Source of the DNA: Desulfovibrio sp. | GTDB lineage: Bacteria > Desulfobacterota > Desulfovibrionia > Desulfovibrionales > Desulfovibrionaceae | Length of the DNA: 64,000 nucleotides | Assembly: GCA_031272405.1 (NCBI GenBank) | Contig: JAISTW010000050.1 | Location: forward strand, 1 to 64,000 | Direction: 5' to 3' | Part shown: positions 44,355-55,549 of the stretch, in pieces | How the letters are laid out: the number at the start of each line of letters is the position of its first letter | Numbering within the stretch: the stretch's first letter is position 1 | The notes under the pieces: generated by a model | Database searches by the model: none | The model's input: only the letters and a program-made list of their open reading frames with translations | Told to the model about the DNA's origin: nothing | Position numbers and translations under genes: made by a program

Positions 44355-45863
44355 TTAGCGCGTCAACTCAGCCTGCATTGCGCTGCCTTTGCTCAGGCTG
44401 TTTTTGTAATTCAATATGCCTACCGCCAATCCTTCGGCCAAGGCCAGACGGTAGGCGGGGCTGGCGAGTCTGGCCGCTTCGGCGCTGTTGGTGCAATATC
44501 CCAACTCAACCAGCACGGCGGGCATATGCGCTCCGATGAGCACGTGGAAGGGGGCCGCTTTGACGCCGTTATTTTTTACCGTGAAATCGTAGCTGGCCAA
44601 TCTGGAAACAGTGAGCTGCTGCAATGCGCGCGCCAGTCTGACAGATTCTTCCACGCGGGCGTTGACCATGACTTCCGCCATAAGGCGTTGCATGTCGCCC
44701 AGGCGTTGATCTCCAACCGCGTTTTCCAGGGCGGCCACCCGCGCCGCCTCAGCATTGGCGGCAAAATCCAGATAGTAGGTTTCAAAGCCGTGGACGGACG
44801 TATCAGCGTTGGCGTTGACATGCACAGAGACAAAAATGTCCGCTCGCGTCTCATTTGCCCTGCGTGTGCGCTCAGTCAGAGACAGCGTTTCGTCACGGGT
44901 GCGGCTGTATACGACGTCAAGCCCACAGGCCTGAAGCAATCGCCCCAGCGTGTAGGCGACATCCAGAGACACATCGCTTTCCTGCACGTTGTGGGAGCAA
45001 GCTCCAGGGTCGCGCCCGCCGTGTCCGGCGTCAATATAGATCCTGTTTACCGTCAGGCTCAATTGATCCGCGATGCTCACAAAGCGGCTGTCTTCCGCGT
45101 CGGCCACCACCGGTCTGGCCGTCCCGGCAAGGCCGGCCCCTGCGTCTTCAGCGCGACGCAACATTGTCGTCTTGGCGGCACGGGCGCGGACAACAATAAG
45201 GCCGGGGGCCTGGCTGGTGACAATATCAGTTTTTTGCCCAAAATCCAGATCCAGCACGGTGGCGTTTTCCTGGCGGATGGCGTGAATATTTCGCAGAAGG
45301 CTGTCGCGTACTGAAACGCCGTCCCCCAATTCTTCCACAGCCGTCACTCTGTCCAGGGTCAGACGCAGGCGTGAGCCGTCCCGTGATTTGAGTATACGGC
45401 TGGTGCAGGATGCCGGACCACTCAGCGTCAAGGTGATCTCCACGCTCTCCTTGCCCTGAGAGTCCCAAGAGAGCATGGTCAGCAATACCGGAGCGTTTTG
45501 CGGAGCGCTGTTATTTTCTGCAGCAACGCTTGTCATCGCGGCGATATTGAGCGCGCTTCTGGCTAAAGCTTCAATGTCTGCCGTGACTGATGATAATCTG
45601 GCAAGCGTCGGGGGCGGATCAGGTGGACGATTTTCCACAGACCAGCGCTGCCAGGTTGACTCGGTGTGGGGCGCAGCCATTGCGTCGCCGGAATGGCTGT
45701 TCCCGTATTCCTGACCGTCTGCGCTCTGGAAAAAGGTTGGCTGGGTGTAAAAAACCGTGGCGCACAGGGCCAGGACAAGGCCGCCGACAAAAGATGGGAT
45801 ACGCCGCCGTAGGCGGCTGGCAACACTATTTTGTCCGGAATTTTTACGCTTCTTGCATGACAC
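44355..45863 (-). CDS. amiC: N-acetylmuramoyl-L-alanine amidase (AmiC type)
   Basis: Zinc hydrolase that cleaves the MurNAc-L-Ala bond, mainly for daughter-cell separation. 502 residues: N-terminal membrane anchor or signal (about residues 22-42), an AMIN-type domain (about 125-240), then Amidase_3 with YIDAGHGGRDPGACS (zinc His and Glu region), RTRDETLSLTERTRRANE, SVHVNANADTSVHGFETYYLD, and final VELGYCTNSAEAA. GTG start at 45863 with GGAG 8 bases upstream. Preceded by a sigma-54 promoter, unusual for a cell-division enzyme. Confidence 0.92.
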   Translation of the reverse strand: MSCKKRKNSGQNSVASRLRRRIPSFVGGLVLALCATVFYTQPTFFQSADGQEYGNSHSGDAMAAPHTESTWQRWSVENRPPDPPPTLARLSSVTADIEALARSALNIAAMTSVAAENNSAPQNAPVLLTMLSWDSQGKESVEITLTLSGPASCTSRILKSRDGSRLRLTLDRVTAVEELGDGVSVRDSLLRNIHAIRQENATVLDLDFGQKTDIVTSQAPGLIVVRARAAKTTMLRRAEDAGAGLAGTARPVVADAEDSRFVSIADQLSLTVNRIYIDAGHGGRDPGACSHNVQESDVSLDVAYTLGRLLQACGLDVVYSRTRDETLSLTERTRRANETRADIFVSVHVNANADTSVHGFETYYLDFAANAEAARVAALENAVGDQRLGDMQRLMAEVMVNARVEESVRLARALQQLTVSRLASYDFTVKNNGVKAAPFHVLIGAHMPAVLVELGYCTNSAEAARLASPAYRLALAEGLAVGILNYKNSLSKGSAMQAELTR

Positions 45864-45925
45864 GAAATTTTCTCCGCGCCGAAATTACGACACTCAGGCG
45901 CTGTAAACGTGTTTTGCCGAGGTTT

Positions 45926-45943
45926 AAAGCATATTTCGTGCCA
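45926..45943 (-). promoter_or_regulatory. Sigma-54 promoter of amiC
   Basis: Minus strand ttggcacgaaatatgctt fits TTGGCACG-N4-TTGCW with one mismatch; GG (45942-45941) and GC (45930-45929) are exactly ten bases apart. It starts 18 bases downstream of the lepA stop. Predicted start near 45918 gives a leader of about 55 bases before amiC. Confidence 0.75.
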
Positions 45944-45960
45944 AAAACAGCAGGACAGAG

Positions 45961-47763
45961 TCAGTCTTCCACCTTCAAGGCGGCTAAAAAAGCCTCCTGC
46001 GGCAGCTCCACGTTGCCCATACGCTTCATGCGTTTTTTCCCTTCTTTCTGTTTTTCCAAAAGCTTGCGTTTGCGGGTAATGTCCCCACCGTAGCATTTTG
46101 CCGTGACATTTTTGCGGAAGGCGGAAACCGTTTCCCGTGCGATGACTTTTTGCCCAACGGCCGCCTGAATGGCCACTTCAAAGAGTTGACGTGGAATGGT
46201 GCGCTTGAGTTTGAGGGCCAGGGCGCGGCCGTAGGAATATGCTTTGGCCCTGTGCACGATGACGGCCAGCGCGTCCACCGGATCGCCGTTGAGCAGAATA
46301 TCCAGACGCACGAGGTTGGAAACGCGGTAGTCAACAGGCTCGTAATCCATGGAGGCATAGCCGCGGGTGAGGGATTTGAGTCTGTCAAAAAAATCATAAA
46401 CGATTTCGGCGAAGGGCAGCTCATAGGTGGCGACGGCCCTGTTTGCGGCGAGGTAACGCAGGTTTTTCCGCAGCCCGCGTTTTTCCTCGCACAGCTTCAT
46501 CACGCTGCCTACGTATTCGCTGGGGACGTGTATGTCCAGGCGCACAAACGGTTCGTACAGAGCTTTGATTTTCGCGGCATCAGGCAGGCGGGAGGGATTG
46601 TCAATATCCAGGCTTTTGCCGTCTGTCGTTTCCACCCGATAGACAACGGATGGCGCCGTGGCGATGAGGGCCATCTCAAATTCGCGCTCCAGTCGTTCCT
46701 GGATGATTTCCATGTGCAAAAGTCCAAGAAAGCCGCAGCGGAAGCCGAATCCCAGAGCCTGAGATGTCTCGGGATCAAAGGTGAAGGCCGCGTCGTTGAG
46801 TTGCAGTTTTTCAAGGGCAGCCTTGAGATTTTCATAATCTTCCGAATCCGAAGGATACAACCCGCAAAAGACCACGGGTTTGACTTCCTTGAAACCGGCC
46901 ACGGGTTCGGCGGCAGGTCTGTCTGCCAGAGTAAGTGTGTCACCCACGCGCGCATCGTTCAGGGCCTTGATGGAGCCGCACAAAAAGCCGACCTCGCCTG
47001 CGGCGAGGCGAGGCACATCAACAGCCTCCGGCGCGAAGACGCCCAGACGCAGCACATCGTATTCCTTGCCCGTACTCATCAGACGTGCGCGGTCGCCCAA
47101 ATGCAAAGCGCCGTCCATCACCCGGAACAGGATGACCACGCCCTGATAGCTGTCATACCAGGAATCAAAGACAAGCGCTTTTAGAGGCGCTTTGGGATCG
47201 CCGTCCGGAGCCGGAAGACGGGAGACAATGGCCTCCAGCACATCACTGACCCCGAAGCCTGTTTTGGCGGAAACGGGCAGGGCATCAGAGCAATCCAGAC
47301 CGATGGTTTCCTCAATTTCCATCCTTGTGCGCTCCACGTCGGCGCTCGGTAAATCTATCTTGTTCAAGACAGGAATAATCTCGTGATTGTGCTCCAAGGC
47401 CAGATAAACATTGGCCAGCGTTTGCGCCTCCACGCCCTGTGTGGCGTCCACGACAAGCAGAGCGCCCTCGCAGGCCGCGAGGGAGCGGGAAACCTCGTAG
47501 TTGAAGTCCACATGGCCGGGCGTGTCTATGAGATTGAGCTGGTAGTCCTTTCCGTTCTTCGCCTTGTATACGATGCGCACCGTTTGCGCCTTGATGGTGA
47601 TGCCGCGCTCACGCTCCAGATCCATTTTGTCCAGATACTGTTCGCGCGCATCCCGCGCGCCGACAAGACCGGTCTGTTCAAGAATGCGGTCGGCCAGGGT
47701 GGATTTGCCGTGATCAATGTGGGCTATGATGCAGAAGTTGCGTATGTGTTCCTGTTTGCTCAT
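45961..47763 (-). CDS. lepA: Elongation factor 4
   Basis: Ribosomal back-translocase GTPase, 600 residues, standard length. G-motifs: [36 protein letters not shown], then LepA-specific C-terminal domain with [32 protein letters not shown] and [25 protein letters not shown], the tail that reaches the peptidyl-transferase centre. Ends 18 bases before the amiC sigma-54 box. gapA lies upstream behind a terminator. Confidence 0.98.
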   Translation of the reverse strand: MSKQEHIRNFCIIAHIDHGKSTLADRILEQTGLVGARDAREQYLDKMDLERERGITIKAQTVRIVYKAKNGKDYQLNLIDTPGHVDFNYEVSRSLAACEGALLVVDATQGVEAQTLANVYLALEHNHEIIPVLNKIDLPSADVERTRMEIEETIGLDCSDALPVSAKTGFGVSDVLEAIVSRLPAPDGDPKAPLKALVFDSWYDSYQGVVILFRVMDGALHLGDRARLMSTGKEYDVLRLGVFAPEAVDVPRLAAGEVGFLCGSIKALNDARVGDTLTLADRPAAEPVAGFKEVKPVVFCGLYPSDSEDYENLKAALEKLQLNDAAFTFDPETSQALGFGFRCGFLGLLHMEIIQERLEREFEMALIATAPSVVYRVETTDGKSLDIDNPSRLPDAAKIKALYEPFVRLDIHVPSEYVGSVMKLCEEKRGLRKNLRYLAANRAVATYELPFAEIVYDFFDRLKSLTRGYASMDYEPVDYRVSNLVRLDILLNGDPVDALAVIVHRAKAYSYGRALALKLKRTIPRQLFEVAIQAAVGQKVIARETVSAFRKNVTAKCYGGDITRKRKLLEKQKEGKKRMKRMGNVELPQEAFLAALKVED

Positions 47764-47837
47764 GACATCGGTGGTTCTATTTGTATTCGATGCAACTCGT
47801 TATGAGCGCATGGAAATTTTTCGGCGCGTACTTTTCA

Positions 47838-47866
47838 AAAAAGCCCGGCGCTGGGCCGGGCTTTTT
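47838..47866. terminator. Rho-independent terminator after gapA
   Basis: Perfect 12-base stem aaaaagcccggc/gccgggcttttt with a five-base loop and T-runs on both strands. For the minus-strand gapA it lies 22 bases past the stop and insulates lepA. Confidence 0.9.
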
Positions 47867-47887
47867 GACGGTTTTCGAAAATGGAAC

Positions 47888-48904
47888 TCACAGCCCCTTG
47901 TCCTGCATCAGGCGGATGAGGTCGCAGACGCGGTTGGAGTAGCCCCATTCATTGTCGTACCAGGAAACGACCTTGACCATGTGGCCTTCTTGCACAGTGG
48001 TGTATGGAGCTTCCAGAATGGAAGAAGCGGAGTTGCCCTTGAAGTCCATGGAAACCAGCGGTTTGTCGTTGTACTCCAGGATGCCTTTGAGATAGCTTTC
48101 GGATGCCTCTTTGAGTTTGCCCAACAGGCCTTCAGTGTCGGTCTGCTTTTCCAGAATGCCGGAGAAGTCCACCACCGAAACCGTGGGAGTGGGCACACGC
48201 AGGGAATAACCGCTGAACTTGCCCTTGAGTTCGGGAATGACCTTGGCTACGGCCTGAGCCGCGCCCGTGGATGTGGGAATGATGTTGCAGGCGGCGGCGC
48301 GCGCGCGGCGCGGGTCTTTGTGAGCCATGTCCAGGATGCGTTGATCGTTGGTGTAGGAATGGATGGTGACCATATTGCCAATCTGGATACCGAATTCCTT
48401 CTGCAGCACCAGTGCCACAGGGGCCAGGCAATTGGTGGTGCAGGACGCGTTGGAAACAATGTGGTGTTGGGCCGGGTCGTACTTTGCGTGGTTGACGCCC
48501 ATAACGATGGTGATGTCTTCTTCCTTGGCCGGGGCCGTGATGATGACTTTTTTGGCCCCGTTTTCCAGATGCACGGCAGCCTGTTTGGCGCTGCGGAAAA
48601 TGCCCGTGCTCTCCACGACGATATCCACGCCGTGGTCGCGCCAGGCAAGCTTGGCCGGGTCACGTTCAGCGAAGCAATGGATGTTCCAATCGCCCACGCT
48701 CACTTCTGTTCCGTTGACCTTGGCGTCCAGATAGCCTCGTCCGTATACGGAGTCGTATTCCGCCAAGTGAAAATTGGTTTCGGCGTCAAAGAGGTCGTTG
48801 ATGGCCGTTACCTGCACATGGTCGCCGTAGCCCTTGCGCAGAGCGCGGAAAACCTGACGGCCGATGCGGCCGAAGCCGTTGATGCCAACATTGATTTTTT
48901 TCAT
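47888..48904 (-). CDS. gapA: Glyceraldehyde-3-phosphate dehydrogenase, type I
   Basis: Converts glyceraldehyde-3-phosphate to 1,3-bisphosphoglycerate with NAD. 338 residues. NAD fold [14 protein letters not shown] at 10-22; catalytic Cys155 in [12 protein letters not shown]; the phosphate-site segment [13 protein letters not shown]-terminal [18 protein letters not shown] before the ATG. Starts 13 bases after the GAF-domain gene, so the two are co-transcribed. Confidence 0.98.
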   Translation of the reverse strand: MKKINVGINGFGRIGRQVFRALRKGYGDHVQVTAINDLFDAETNFHLAEYDSVYGRGYLDAKVNGTEVSVGDWNIHCFAERDPAKLAWRDHGVDIVVESTGIFRSAKQAAVHLENGAKKVIITAPAKEEDITIVMGVNHAKYDPAQHHIVSNASCTTNCLAPVALVLQKEFGIQIGNMVTIHSYTNDQRILDMAHKDPRRARAAACNIIPTSTGAAQAVAKVIPELKGKFSGYSLRVPTPTVSVVDFSGILEKQTDTEGLLGKLKEASESYLKGILEYNDKPLVSMDFKGNSASSILEAPYTTVQEGHMVKVVSWYDNEWGYSNRVCDLIRLMQDKGL

Positions 48905-48917
48905 ATCAAACTCCTTA

Positions 48918-49472
48918 CTAGTCCTCGTATACGGAATAGGCGTGCTTTGCCATCAGATCATAGTTGTTGCGCAACGCTTCGTGCAGGCGCGCGTTCTCAA
49001 TGGCCACAGCTGAGATGGCGGCCACCGCTTCCATGAAAGTCTGCTCGTCGGCGGAAAACTCCCGCTCCACGTTCGAGTACACGCGGATCAAACCTATTGC
49101 TTTCCCGTCAGCCATGAGCGGTGCGGAAAGAACGGAGACCAGGCCCTCGCTTTTGGCAGATTCCGGGTACTGGAAGCGCCCGTCAGCTGCGGCGTCCTTG
49201 AGATGGATGATTTTGCCGGCCAAAACTTCGCCGTCCATGCCGCTGCGTTTGATTTCCACGGGGCCCTTGCGCATATACTTTTCGGAAAGGCCATATGCTG
49301 CGCTCGGCAACAGGAAACGGCCCGTGCTGTCGAGCAGGCGTATGGTGCTGGCTTTGCAGCCCATAGTTGTGGCGGTCTGCTCCGTTATTTTGTGCAGAAC
49401 ATGCCCGGGTTCAAGGCTGGAGTTGATGACCAGCGCGACATCTCTGAGAGCGCGAAAAAAATCTTGTGCCAT
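48918..49472 (-). CDS. GAF domain protein
   Basis: 184 residues containing one GAF domain (about residues 15-160: [79 protein letters not shown]). It has no output domain, so it is a lone sensor or ligand-binding module. AAGGAG precedes the ATG. Co-transcribed with gapA, so a metabolic or redox input to glycolysis is possible but is inference. Confidence 0.85.
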   Translation of the reverse strand: MAQDFFRALRDVALVINSSLEPGHVLHKITEQTATTMGCKASTIRLLDSTGRFLLPSAAYGLSEKYMRKGPVEIKRSGMDGEVLAGKIIHLKDAAADGRFQYPESAKSEGLVSVLSAPLMADGKAIGLIRVYSNVEREFSADEQTFMEAVAAISAVAIENARLHEALRNNYDLMAKHAYSVYED

Positions 49473-49500
49473 AGTCGTCTCCTTTGGTTAGGCCAATGAT

Positions 49501-49530
49501 CCGTTTGATTTCAATAAAAATCAAAAACGG
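49501..49530. other. Inverted repeat in the GAF gene leader
   Basis: The arms ccgttt-gattt and aaatc-aaaaacgg pair around a short loop, with a two-base bulge. It lies about 30 bases upstream of the GAF-gene ATG and 38 bases past the bactofilin stop. No T-run follows on the minus strand; it could be an operator or a weak terminator. Confidence 0.4.
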
Positions 49531-49568
49531 TGTCGGCAGTGTGCCTCATTTCACTGCGGAATGCAATG

Positions 49569-49934
49569 TCAAGCCTTTCCTTCACGTTGTATTTTGGCGG
49601 CATTCTTGTCGGAATTTTTCATACGCACCTGCCCTTCTATGATCCCGCCTTCCTCGGTGAGCAGGGAAGGGGTTTGCACGACGCCTTCCAGAATACCCGA
49701 GGAATACACCACAACCCTGCGTTTGGCCGCGACTTCGCCGTTGAAGCGGCCGGACAAAAGCAGTTCCCCCACGTTCAGCGTGCCGTCAACCGCGGCATCC
49801 TTGCCCACGTTCAGTGTGCCGTCGCTGGTGATTTCTCCGGTATACTTGCCTTCAATACGCACTGTGCCTTTGAAGGAGAGCTTGCCTTCATAGATGGTGT
49901 CGGAACCGAGGAAAGCGATTTCTTCTTTGCCCAT
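49569..49934 (-). CDS. Bactofilin (polymer-forming cytoskeletal protein)
   Basis: 121 residues. Repeating beta-helix sequence: GTVRIEGKYTGEITSDGTLNVGKDAAVDGTLNVGELLLSGRFNGEVAAKRRVVVY, typical of bactofilins, flanked by short disordered tails. Forms filaments that recruit cell-wall enzymes. ATG at 49934 with GGGGG upstream; the longer open frame starts inside rodA's spacer. It is the last gene of the mreB-C-D-mrdA-rodA series, 46 bases past rodA. Confidence 0.93.
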   Translation of the reverse strand: MGKEEIAFLGSDTIYEGKLSFKGTVRIEGKYTGEITSDGTLNVGKDAAVDGTLNVGELLLSGRFNGEVAAKRRVVVYSSGILEGVVQTPSLLTEEGGIIEGQVRMKNSDKNAAKIQREGKA

Positions 49935-49980
49935 AATAACCCCCAGTAAAATGAAAACCGGACTTCTGTCCTGTCCGTTT

Positions 49981-51087
49981 TCAGCCTTTGAACATGAAAC
50001 GCCGCATGGAAACATTGAGCACAATGCCGATCAGTGTAAAATTAACTATGGTGGCGCTGCCGCCGTAACTGATAAACGGCAGGGGAATTCCGACCACCGG
50101 CATCAGCCCGATAACCATGGAGATATTGATGAATATCTGCCAGAAAAAGTAAAAGAACACACCCACGACAAGCAGGCTGCCAAAGCGGTCCTTGGCCAGA
50201 GAGGCGGTGGAAAAAATAGCCAGCAAAAAAAGACAAAACAGCGATATGAGGACGAGGCAGCCCACAAAGCCCCACTCTTCGCCAAAGACGGCCACAGCGA
50301 AATCCGAATGTCGTTCGGGCAGAAAACGGAGCTGGCTTTGGGAACCTTCCATAAAACCCTTGCCCCAGAGCTGTCCGGAACCGACGGCAATGTGTGATTG
50401 TATGATGTGGTAGCCGGCCCCGCGCCGGTCATTGACGGGATTTAAAAAGGTAAGTATGCGCTGACGCTGGTAATCATGCATGCCTACAAACCACATGAAG
50501 GCCGCTGCGCAGGGTGCGAGCAACAGGCAGGTTTTAAACACATAGCCGCGCAGACCGTGAAAAAGTATCATTCCCGCCAGAATCAACAGTATCATTAAAG
50601 TTGTGCCCAGATCAGGCTGCAGGATGATGAGGGAGCACGGCAGTATGGCTACGACGATCACGTTGAAAAAGTCTTTCCAGCCCAAAGGGTTCTTTCCACG
50701 CGCCAGAATGCGGGCCGTAATCAGCACCACCGCCAGTTTGGCCACTTCCGAAGGCTGTATGTTCATAAAACCCAAGGAGAGCCAGCGTTTTGCGCCGTAT
50801 ACTGTTTTTCCGGTCATTGGCACCAGAGCGAGCAGAACAATGGCTACGATGAAAAGCGGCCAGGCCAGATTGCGCAATCTACGGTAATCAAAACTCATGG
50901 CCGCGGCCATGCCGCAAAGACCGAATATCCCCCAGACCAGTTGGCGCTGGTAGAAACCGGAAAAAGTCATGCCGCTGTCAAGGCGTGTGCTGCTCGCCGA
51001 ATAGAGGTTGACGACTCCCATCAGGTAGAGCAGGATCATGAGGGCCAGCAGGCTCCAGTTGATATATCCGAAAAGTCGTGTGTCCAT
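49981..51087 (-). CDS. rodA: Peptidoglycan polymerase/rod shape protein RodA (SEDS)
   Basis: Inner-membrane glycosyltransferase that polymerises glycan strands during cell elongation, 368 residues, about ten membrane segments. SEDS signatures include YLMGVVNLYSASS, AKRWLSLGFMNIQPSEVAKLAVVL, QPDLGTTLMILLILAGM and MPVVGIPLPFISYGGSA. ATG at 51087 chosen because the family sequence starts DTRLFGYINW and it lies 7 bases past the mrdA stop with AAGG upstream. Partner of PBP2 (mrdA). Confidence 0.96.
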   Translation of the reverse strand: MDTRLFGYINWSLLALMILLYLMGVVNLYSASSTRLDSGMTFSGFYQRQLVWGIFGLCGMAAAMSFDYRRLRNLAWPLFIVAIVLLALVPMTGKTVYGAKRWLSLGFMNIQPSEVAKLAVVLITARILARGKNPLGWKDFFNVIVVAILPCSLIILQPDLGTTLMILLILAGMILFHGLRGYVFKTCLLLAPCAAAFMWFVGMHDYQRQRILTFLNPVNDRRGAGYHIIQSHIAVGSGQLWGKGFMEGSQSQLRFLPERHSDFAVAVFGEEWGFVGCLVLISLFCLFLLAIFSTASLAKDRFGSLLVVGVFFYFFWQIFINISMVIGLMPVVGIPLPFISYGGSATIVNFTLIGIVLNVSMRRFMFKG

Positions 51088-51094
51088 GCATGCC

Positions 51095-52987
51095 TTATTG
51101 AGCCGTTGCGGCGACGGTTGCTGTTTCCGGGCCGAAAATATGGTCATAGATTTTTTTGGCTACCGGCCCGGCCACGCTGGAGCCGCCACCGCCGTGTTCC
51201 ACCATCACAACGACCACACAGCGCTTGCCCTGTTTCATTCCCCAAGTGGCGACCCAGGCATGGTCACGCTGGGCGTATTCCATTTCGGAACTGCTCAGAC
51301 GTCTGTCGCCGGCAGCCATTTTCAGCTTGACAACCTGGGCGGTTCCCGTTTTGCCGCCCATATCGGCATCCTTGCGCGCCACGACGCGGGCCGTGCCGCC
51401 GGCGGCGGTCTTGCGCATGGCGGCGACAATGAATTCTCTGCTTTTCACGCTCAAGGGCAAGCGCCCTGTCACAGTGCGCGTTTCATCTTCCGTAAGCAGG
51501 GGTTTGAGCAAATCTCCGCCGTTGAGCAAAGCCGACACATACACAGCGATCTGTACCGGCGTGACCAAGGTGTATCCCTGGCCGATGGCGATATTGTAGG
51601 TTTCCCCACGCACCCAGGGTTGGCCGAAACGGCTGCGCTTCCATGTTTTGGAGGGCACAAGGCCCGTTCTTTCATGGGGCAGGTTGATGCCGGTTTCTCG
51701 TCCGAAACCGCAGGCTTTGGCAAAGGCTTCTATTTTGTCAATGCCCATCTTTTCGGCCATAAGATAATAATATACATCGCAGGACTCCACAAGAGACCTT
51801 TCAAGGTTCACGCTCCCATGTCCGCCGCGTTTCCAGCAGCGAAAAATCTGATTTCCCAGTTTGACTTCGCCGGAACAGAAAACGCTTTCTTTTGGAGAGA
51901 TTCCCTGTTCCAGAAACAGCCCGGCCATAATCAGCTTCCATACGGACCCCGGGGGGTAAGTGCTTTGGATAACGCGATTTTGCAAGGGAAAACGATTGCT
52001 TGTACGCAAGGCCTCCCAGTCGCGTTTGGAAATGCCTGTCGCGAAGAGGTTGTTGTCGTAGGCCGGGGACGTGACCAGCGCACGGAGTTTGCCGGAGTCT
52101 GGCTCCATGACGACCACGCAGCCGGCTTCTCCGCCAAGCGCTTCCCAGGCGGCCCGCTGGAGCGACAGATCCAGAGAAAGCTGAACTTCATGGCCGCTGC
52201 GCGGTTCCTTTTTCAGGTTTTTGCCCAATGAGCGTCCATGCACATCCACTTCCACATTGTACAGGCCCTTTTGCCCGCGCAATTTTTTTTCCAACTCCAA
52301 CTCCAGGCCGGCCTTGCCCACAAGGTCGCCTGCAGCCAGCGTCTGATCGTCTTCCATTTCCTTTTCGTTGACTTCAGCCACATAACCCAGCACGTGCGCC
52401 AATATATCCTTTTCGGGATAATTTCGTTTGGTGCGCACTTCGATTTCCAGGCCGGGCCAGGCATAAATTTCCGATTCAATGCGGGCCAGGAGTTCCCTGT
52501 TTATATCTTTGAGCAGACGAATGCGTTCAAAGGATTTGACTTTGAAACGTTCCTGTTGGTAAATTTCCCATAACTGCGAAAGGGGGATGCCGGACCAGAC
52601 GCTTATCTGCGTGAGTGTGGCCGAGATGTCACGACAGTCTTCCCGCACTAGGGAAAGCCCGAAGGCGGTGCCGTTGTCTGCTATGATTTCCCCGGCATTG
52701 TCCATAATGCGGCCGCGCGGTGCGAATATGCGCTCCTGGCGCAAGCTGTTTTCCAAGGAAAGACGCGCGAAATCTTCTCCGCGTTGTATCTGCAGGTACC
52801 ACAGACGCGTGACCAGCACAAAGAACATGACGCCTATAAAAATTTGCAGTAAAATCAATCCGTTGCGTGGCGGATGATAGCGCTCGTCCTCCATCTGTAT
52901 CTTCAGCCAGGCGCGGAAAAGCCGGTTGCGGTGTGATGGGGTAGCCCCCAGCTCAGGTGTGTCGGTTTTTTTATTCAGCAACTTCAT
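51095..52987 (-). CDS. mrdA: Penicillin-binding protein 2, elongation transpeptidase
   Basis: Cross-links peptidoglycan with RodA in the elongasome. 630 residues: cytoplasmic start, one membrane segment (LILLQIFIGVMFFVLVTRLWYL), PBP dimerisation domain (about 60-220), then transpeptidase with STYPPGSVWK (catalytic Ser in SVWK), SCDVYYYL (SxN-type site reads SCD) and KTGTAQ. Overlaps mreD by 17 bases. Confidence 0.96.
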   Translation of the reverse strand: MKLLNKKTDTPELGATPSHRNRLFRAWLKIQMEDERYHPPRNGLILLQIFIGVMFFVLVTRLWYLQIQRGEDFARLSLENSLRQERIFAPRGRIMDNAGEIIADNGTAFGLSLVREDCRDISATLTQISVWSGIPLSQLWEIYQQERFKVKSFERIRLLKDINRELLARIESEIYAWPGLEIEVRTKRNYPEKDILAHVLGYVAEVNEKEMEDDQTLAAGDLVGKAGLELELEKKLRGQKGLYNVEVDVHGRSLGKNLKKEPRSGHEVQLSLDLSLQRAAWEALGGEAGCVVVMEPDSGKLRALVTSPAYDNNLFATGISKRDWEALRTSNRFPLQNRVIQSTYPPGSVWKLIMAGLFLEQGISPKESVFCSGEVKLGNQIFRCWKRGGHGSVNLERSLVESCDVYYYLMAEKMGIDKIEAFAKACGFGRETGINLPHERTGLVPSKTWKRSRFGQPWVRGETYNIAIGQGYTLVTPVQIAVYVSALLNGGDLLKPLLTEDETRTVTGRLPLSVKSREFIVAAMRKTAAGGTARVVARKDADMGGKTGTAQVVKLKMAAGDRRLSSSEMEYAQRDHAWVATWGMKQGKRCVVVVMVEHGGGGSSVAGPVAKKIYDHIFGPETATVAATAQ

Positions 52988-53444
52988 TGTGTCGCGTCCA
53001 CCGCCTTGTCAGCGTCAGAATACGCCAGGCAAAAGGCAGAAAAAGGGCCTGAAGAAGACATTTCTCCAAAGTTTTGTCCGTGTCGAATGAGATATTCTGC
53101 AACGGGGCCATAAGCCAGTCAAGGGCATAATAGGGGGCGACAAGACAGGCGGAAAGCAGCACTATGAAAAAAAAACTCTCCACCTCAAAAAGCCATTGTC
53201 CCATGCGCAAAAATAGTGTTGTCACCGTGTACAGCAGCATGGAGCTGCCGAAAAAACGGGTACCCACGCCTTCCTGCAAAAAAATGAAGAGCGGGGCCAG
53301 CCAGAGCAGATTTTTATAGTCGCGTTCCTGCAACAGGATAAGCAGGCCGACCACAAGAACATCCAGGCCCGGTAGCAGCGCTTGGACCGCAATGGCTGTC
53401 ACGATGAAGAGGCTCCACCAGATAAGGTTACGTATTCCATTCAT
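52971..53444 (-). CDS. mreD: Rod shape-determining membrane protein MreD
   Basis: 157 residues, about five membrane segments, in the standard place between mreC and mrdA. Family resemblance in sequence is weak, as usual for MreD, so the call rests on position, size and topology. ATG overlaps the mreC stop (ATGA). Confidence 0.85.
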   Translation of the reverse strand: MNGIRNLIWWSLFIVTAIAVQALLPGLDVLVVGLLILLQERDYKNLLWLAPLFIFLQEGVGTRFFGSSMLLYTVTTLFLRMGQWLFEVESFFFIVLLSACLVAPYYALDWLMAPLQNISFDTDKTLEKCLLQALFLPFAWRILTLTRRWTRHNEVAE

Positions 53445-54336
53445 GGGTTTGCCGTTTTTTGCGGCGCAGGCGGGCCGACAAATTCTGCCGGGGCGTCGTC
53501 AAGTTCTTCGGGCAGGCGTACGATGCCTGTCGGTTCCAAAAGGACGACTTCTTCCAGGTTGTACAAATCCACGAGAGGAACCGCCTGAACGGTAAGGAAT
53601 TGCGTATAATCGGAAGGGGCCACGCTTTTGACGCGCGCTGCCGGAATGCCTTTGGGGAATTTTTGATCCAGCCCGGCGGTGACAAGAATGTCTCCCTGGT
53701 GGAGTTTGGCGTCACGCCGCACAAAGTTGACCTCCAGTGCCTTGTCCGGTCCTTGACCGGTCAGGATGCCGAAAACCCGGCCGGATTGGCTGATGACGGC
53801 GATGCGGCTACCGGGATCCGTCAGCAGCAGGACATTGGCTGTGTGTGGGCTGGCTCGCAAAATTCGGCCCACAAGACCCTTGTTGGTGATGATGGGGGTG
53901 TTGGGGCGTCCGCCAGTTACGTAACCGCGGTTGACGACGATGCTGGCCAGCACGGCGTTGGGCCCCAAACGCCCCGCCAAAACACGGGCCCCCAGGGCCT
54001 TCCAGGCTGGATCCTGGGGCAGGTCGACAAGTTTTCTCAGGCGTTCAAGTTCAGCCAGTGATTCCTTGTCGGCCATGACCAGGTTTTCGAGTTCTTCAAC
54101 GCGGGCCTTGAGGTGTTCATTTTCTTCCCGCACGTTGACAAGATCAAAATACTTCTCCCAGAATTCCTGGAGGGAGTCCTGCATGGCGCGTAGCGGAGAG
54201 AGTACGGCGCCTGCGAGTTCAAGGCCGATATTCGTCGATACCTCGTCCAAGGTGCGAGTACGCTGATTCCAAGTGTACATGCCCAGAAAAAGTATGAGCA
54301 GTATGCCTGCAAGAATCAGAATACGTCTGAATGCCA

Positions 54337-54337
<1 letters not shown>
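53441..54337 (-). CDS. mreC: Rod shape-determining protein MreC
   Basis: Bitopic elongasome scaffold, 298 residues: N-terminal membrane segment (ILILAGILLILFLGMYTW), periplasmic coiled coil (about 65-105, VREENEHLKARVEELENL), then beta-rich MreC core with GRILRASPHTANVLLLTDPGSRIAV and QGDILVTAGLDQKFPKGIPAARV. The GTG start shares one base with the mreB stop (TAGTG). Confidence 0.94.
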
Positions 54338-55522
<1,185 letters not shown>

Positions 55523-55549
55523 GGAAAGAAACGACGAGTTCAAAATATT

